DNA of 64,000 nt, from positions 1,218,578 to 1,282,577 of the forward strand of contig CANLOL010000001.1 in the NCBI GenBank assembly GCA_947492905.1. Reading direction: 5' to 3'. Both the position numbers and the translations under genes were made by a program. Each line of letters starts with the position of its first letter. Within the stretch, counting starts at the first letter, position 1. Under the pieces are notes generated by a model. That model was not told the DNA's origin, searched no databases, and was given only the letters and a program-made list of their open reading frames with translations. Below are positions 61,046 to 64,000 of this stretch, piece after piece. The DNA is from an uncultured Sphingorhabdus sp. (lineage in GTDB: Bacteria > Pseudomonadota > Alphaproteobacteria > Sphingomonadales > Sphingomonadaceae).

Positions 61046-64000
61046 TTATTCAGCAGGTTCTATATTGCCGCCCATTTGTCTTTGTTTATCACTATCGCTA
61101 TCGCCTGGTCTATAAGTTAGCAATTTCTTGCGCAGCCACGGGCCTGTCCGTTTTTCAACACCATCAGCAAGGCTGAAACCAGCGGGTACAATTAACAATG
61201 TTAGCAGCGTTGAAACGATCAATCCGCCAATCACCACAATACCCATTGGCGAACGCCAAGCGCTATCGCCTGATAATGATATAGCGGTTGGCACCATACC
61301 CGCCGTCATGGCTACGGTTGTCATTACAATGGGCTGTGCCCGTTTTTGCCCTGCCTCTATGATAGCGGTATATTTTTCAGTACCACGCGCCATTTCTTCG
61401 ATAGCAAAATCAATAAGCAAGATTGAGTTTTTACTGACAATCCCCAGCAGCATCAGCACGCCGATTAACACGGGCATAGATACCGGTTGGCCAACTGCCC
61501 AAATAAGCGCGATTCCGCCCAACGGTGCCAATGCGAGCGAACACATATTCACAAGCGGTGACATGAGGCGTTTGTAGAGCAATACGAGAACCGCAAAAAC
61601 GGTCAAGACCCCAGAGATAAGCGCGATTAAGAAGCTCTCCGCTAATTCAGCTTGCCATTCCGCATCGCCAAAGGGGCGCGTTGAGATGCCGCTAGGTAGA
61701 TCTTGCATGATAGGTAATTGGTCTATCTGCGAACGTGCTTCGCCCGATGCTACTCCATCGGCCAAATCGGCCCCGATGAAAATACGGCGCGTTTGGTTAT
61801 AGCGCTGAATAGCGGTTGGGCCTGAACCAAAACCGATTTCAGCCACTGTTCCTAACGGTACGGATGCGCCACTGGCCATTTGTACGGGCAGATTATTGAT
61901 TGTGTTTATGTCTTGGCGCGAATCTTCATCCAAGACAACACGAATTGGGATTTGACGATCAGAAAGCGAGAATTTAGCAGTGTTCTGGTCAATCTCGCCC
62001 AATGTTGCAATACGGATAGTTTGACTTAAGGCTGCAGTAGTAACGCCCAATTCAGAGGCCAAATCGCTGCGAGGTGTGATCAAAATTTCTGGACGTTGTA
62101 AATCAGCATTAACGCGCGGAGCTTTAATAGTTTTGAGGCTCTCCATTTGCTCTGCTACTTTTACAGCGGTTTCTTTTAATAGGTCTGAATCCGATCCTGT
62201 GAGCATGATAGAAAGGTCTCTACCTGTTCCATTGCCGCCGCTTTGCGATTGGAAACGAACCCGCGCATCGGGTATTTGCTGTAATTCATCATTCAGGTCT
62301 TTTTCAAATTCCACCGATGTTTTTTCACGATCTTCATTCAATGTCATAAAGATTGTCGCTGCGCCCTCGCGTACATTTTGCAGGGCAATTTTAACTTCGG
62401 GTTGTTCGACCATAATAGCGGTCACTTTGGTCGCAACCTCTTGGGTTTCCTCTAATGTAGTACCAGGAACCATTTCAATTTGAACGCGGCTATTATTCTC
62501 ATTAATGGTTGGTTGGAATTGACTGGGGGTAATGGCGAACAAAACAATGGTAAGAATGAAAGCCCCAAAACCTATGCCCATCATCCAAATTCGATGATCA
62601 AAAATAAGGCTAGCAAGTTTAGTGCCAAAGCCAGTCTTATTATCGCGCCTTCTATTGCGATTGCGATATGCAACCGCTGAATCTGTATTAATTGTCCATT
62701 TCAAAACCTTGGTGTAAAAATCAATCATTGGGCCTTTACCATGTTCCGCATGCCCTTTGGCCTTTAGGAAATAGGCCGCCATCAGCGGTGTTATCATCCG
62801 CGCCACAGCCAAGCTCATGAGCACGGAAATCACAACCGTTATCCCAAAGTTTTTGAAAAACTGTCCTGATATTCCGGGCATTAGTCCAACGGGCAGGAAT
62901 ACGGCAACAATACAAAAAGAAGTCGCCACAACGGCAAGGCCGATTTCATCAGCAGCGTCTATAGAGGCTTGATAGGCGGATTTACCCATACGCATGTGCC
63001 GCACGATATTCTCAATTTCCACAATGGCATCATCGACCAACACCCCCGCGACTAAGCTTAACGCAAGCAATGACAAAAAGTTTAGGTTAAAGCCAAGCAA
63101 ATCCATGAACCAAAATGTTGGAATAGCGGATAGGGGAATAGCAACCGCAGAAATGATCGTCGCGCGCCAATCACGCAGGAAGAAAAATACAATGACCACA
63201 GCCAAAAAAGCACCCTCAATCATCGCCTTCATAGAGCTGCTATATTGGGTTTTGGTATAATCAACCGTGGTAAATAATTTCGTGAATTTGATGCCGGGAT
63301 TGGCTTCTTCTATCTCTGCCAATACCTCTACTGCTTCGTCATACACTGTTACATCAGATGCACCGCGTGCGCGCGAGAAGTTGAAGTTTACAACCTCTTT
63401 GCCGCGTAATGTATTGATGGAACGCCTCTCACCAAAGGAATCAGTAACAGTAGCTATGTCTGATAATTTTACTGTGCTGCCGCCTGCAATTGGGATAGTA
63501 GCCTGAGAAAGTTCAAAGGCGCTATTGCTATTGCCCAATACGCGCACGGATTGACGCGTACCGCCCACTTCGGAGCGTCCACCTGCTGCGTTGATGTTAA
63601 TCTGCCGTAATATATTATTGACTTGGCTGGCCGATACACCCAGCGCCTGCATCTTACTGGGATCTAATATGACACGAATTTCGCGGTCAACGCCGCCACC
63701 GCGATCGACCTCTGCCATCCCATCAATGGCCAATAATCTCTTGGCGATAGTATCATCAACGAACCAGCTTAATTCCTCAATGGTCATATCTGTGGCTTCA
63801 GCAGAGAAAATGCCCAAGAAAGCTCCGCCCGCTATATTCACTTTCGAAATGCGTGGCTCTAATATACCAGCGGGCAGGCTGCCTCTTATTTGATCGACAG
63901 CATTTTTAACTTCGGCTACAGCCTGATCAGCGTCAGTGCCAATTTCAAACTCAATGAAGGAAGAACTGCTGCCTTCGCTTGCGGTTGAGTTAATTGTTTT
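61046..64000 (-). CDS. RND-family efflux transporter permease (5' end outside window)
   Basis: The open frame continues through the right edge; it is not limited to the ATG-like codon at 63841. At least 984 residues are present, lacking only the first part of a roughly 1,060-residue HAE1-type pump such as AcrB. Visible are the porter-domain segments (ISKVNIAGGAFLGIFSAEATDMTIEELSW), the helix 4 motif VAGVLVDDAIVEIENIVRHM with proton-relay aspartates, VVATSFCIVAVFLPVGLMPGISGQFF, and the helix 10-11 region LLGIVSKNSILLIDFAIEEMARG. It should export drugs or lipophilic compounds with an upstream adaptor protein, not seen here. Confidence 0.95.
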   Translation of the reverse strand, partial: KTINSTASEGSSSSFIEFEIGTDADQAVAEVKNAVDQIRGSLPAGILEPRISKVNIAGGAFLGIFSAEATDMTIEELSWFVDDTIAKRLLAIDGMAEVDRGGGVDREIRVILDPSKMQALGVSASQVNNILRQININAAGGRSEVGGTRQSVRVLGNSNSAFELSQATIPIAGGSTVKLSDIATVTDSFGERRSINTLRGKEVVNFNFSRARGASDVTVYDEAVEVLAEIEEANPGIKFTKLFTTVDYTKTQYSSSMKAMIEGAFLAVVIVFFFLRDWRATIISAVAIPLSAIPTFWFMDLLGFNLNFLSLLALSLVAGVLVDDAIVEIENIVRHMRMGKSAYQASIDAADEIGLAVVATSFCIVAVFLPVGLMPGISGQFFKNFGITVVISVLMSLAVARMITPLMAAYFLKAKGHAEHGKGPMIDFYTKVLKWTINTDSAVAYRNRNRRRDNKTGFGTKLASLIFDHRIWMMGIGFGAFILTIVLFAITPSQFQPTINENNSRVQIEMVPGTTLEETQEVATKVTAIMVEQPEVKIALQNVREGAATIFMTLNEDREKTSVEFEKDLNDELQQIPDARVRFQSQSGGNGTGRDLSIMLTGSDSDLLKETAVKVAEQMESLKTIKAPRVNADLQRPEILITPRSDLASELGVTTAALSQTIRIATLGEIDQNTAKFSLSDRQIPIRVVLDEDSRQDINTINNLPVQMASGASVPLGTVAEIGFGSGPTAIQRYNQTRRIFIGADLADGVASGEARSQIDQLPIMQDLPSGISTRPFGDAEWQAELAESFLIALISGVLTVFAVLVLLYKRLMSPLVNMCSLALAPLGGIALIWAVGQPVSMPVLIGVLMLLGIVSKNSILLIDFAIEEMARGTEKYTAIIEAGQKRAQPIVMTTVAMTAGMVPTAISLSGDSAWRSPMGIVVIGGLIVSTLLTLLIVPAGFSLADGVEKRTGPWLRKKLLTYRPGDSDSDKQRQMGGNIEPAE

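Noticed and set aside
63591-63893. Plus-strand frame opposite the RND gene at the right edge
   Set aside because: The RND frame continues unbroken to position 64000 on the minus strand.

Overview
The window reads as chromosomal DNA of an alphaproteobacterium, most likely a sphingomonad (Sphingomonadales). The pointers are an alpha-type SspB, an ATP12-type F1-ATPase chaperone, a serC leader RNA in front of serC-serA, a CIRCE-controlled groESL, an ECF sigma factor paired with a DUF1109 anti-sigma factor, a RibB carrying an N-terminal helix-turn-helix, and the serC-serA-hisZ-purA order. Base composition leans to A+T for a sphingomonad. Most genes are ordinary core genes packed in short operons.

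Layout. 1-4150: LysM/FecR-type envelope protein (cut by the window edge), PhoB-type response regulator, tRNA-Gln, ilvE, a MarR regulator, hisE and a HIT protein. 4200-8160: NSS sodium symporter, Bcr/CflA-type MFS exporter and dinB. 8190-18016: a lipid-catabolism block with a TetR regulator, an APH-like phosphotransferase, acyl-CoA dehydrogenase, class III CoA-transferase, thiolase, a FadJ-type bifunctional enzyme and an unusual thiolase-like protein. 18079-20000: ribB-ribH behind striking palindromes. 20000-20580 and 25300-25520: clusters of REP-like intergenic repeats around acnA and two envelope proteins. 25586-30781: crcB, an Rlu-type synthase, PaiB-like, HAD, ATP12, gmk and sspB. 30907-33758: hisB-hisH-hisA-hisF.

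33888-41980 is the most interesting region. A complete bufferin-type operon (DUF2282 precursor bufA1, MNIO enzyme bufB, partner bufC, doxX) is followed by an ECF sigma factor and its NrsF-like anti-sigma factor. The operon has a perfect GTAACC-N16-CGAA promoter. Then come groESL with an RpoH-like promoter and CIRCE, and a second metal cassette: a Cu(I)-type CsoR diverging from a secreted barrel-like protein, a periplasmic HMA protein and a MerT-like membrane protein. This cassette is bracketed by two near-identical copies of the groEL terminator, which suggests insertion or duplication at that terminator. Downstream (42037-43841) lies a low-GC run of four small genes I do not recognise.

43900-64000: a DUF885 lipoprotein, a DUF11-like secreted protein, a LOG protein, serC-serA-hisZ-purA with leader and terminators, a 3' remnant of an L,D-transpeptidase, an intact L,D-transpeptidase, a beta-propeller-like lipoprotein, a dicarboxylate/glutamate symporter, a DUF445 protein and a partial RND efflux pump running off the right edge.

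All calls come from reading the sequence and from remembered family knowledge. No database search or structure prediction was run.
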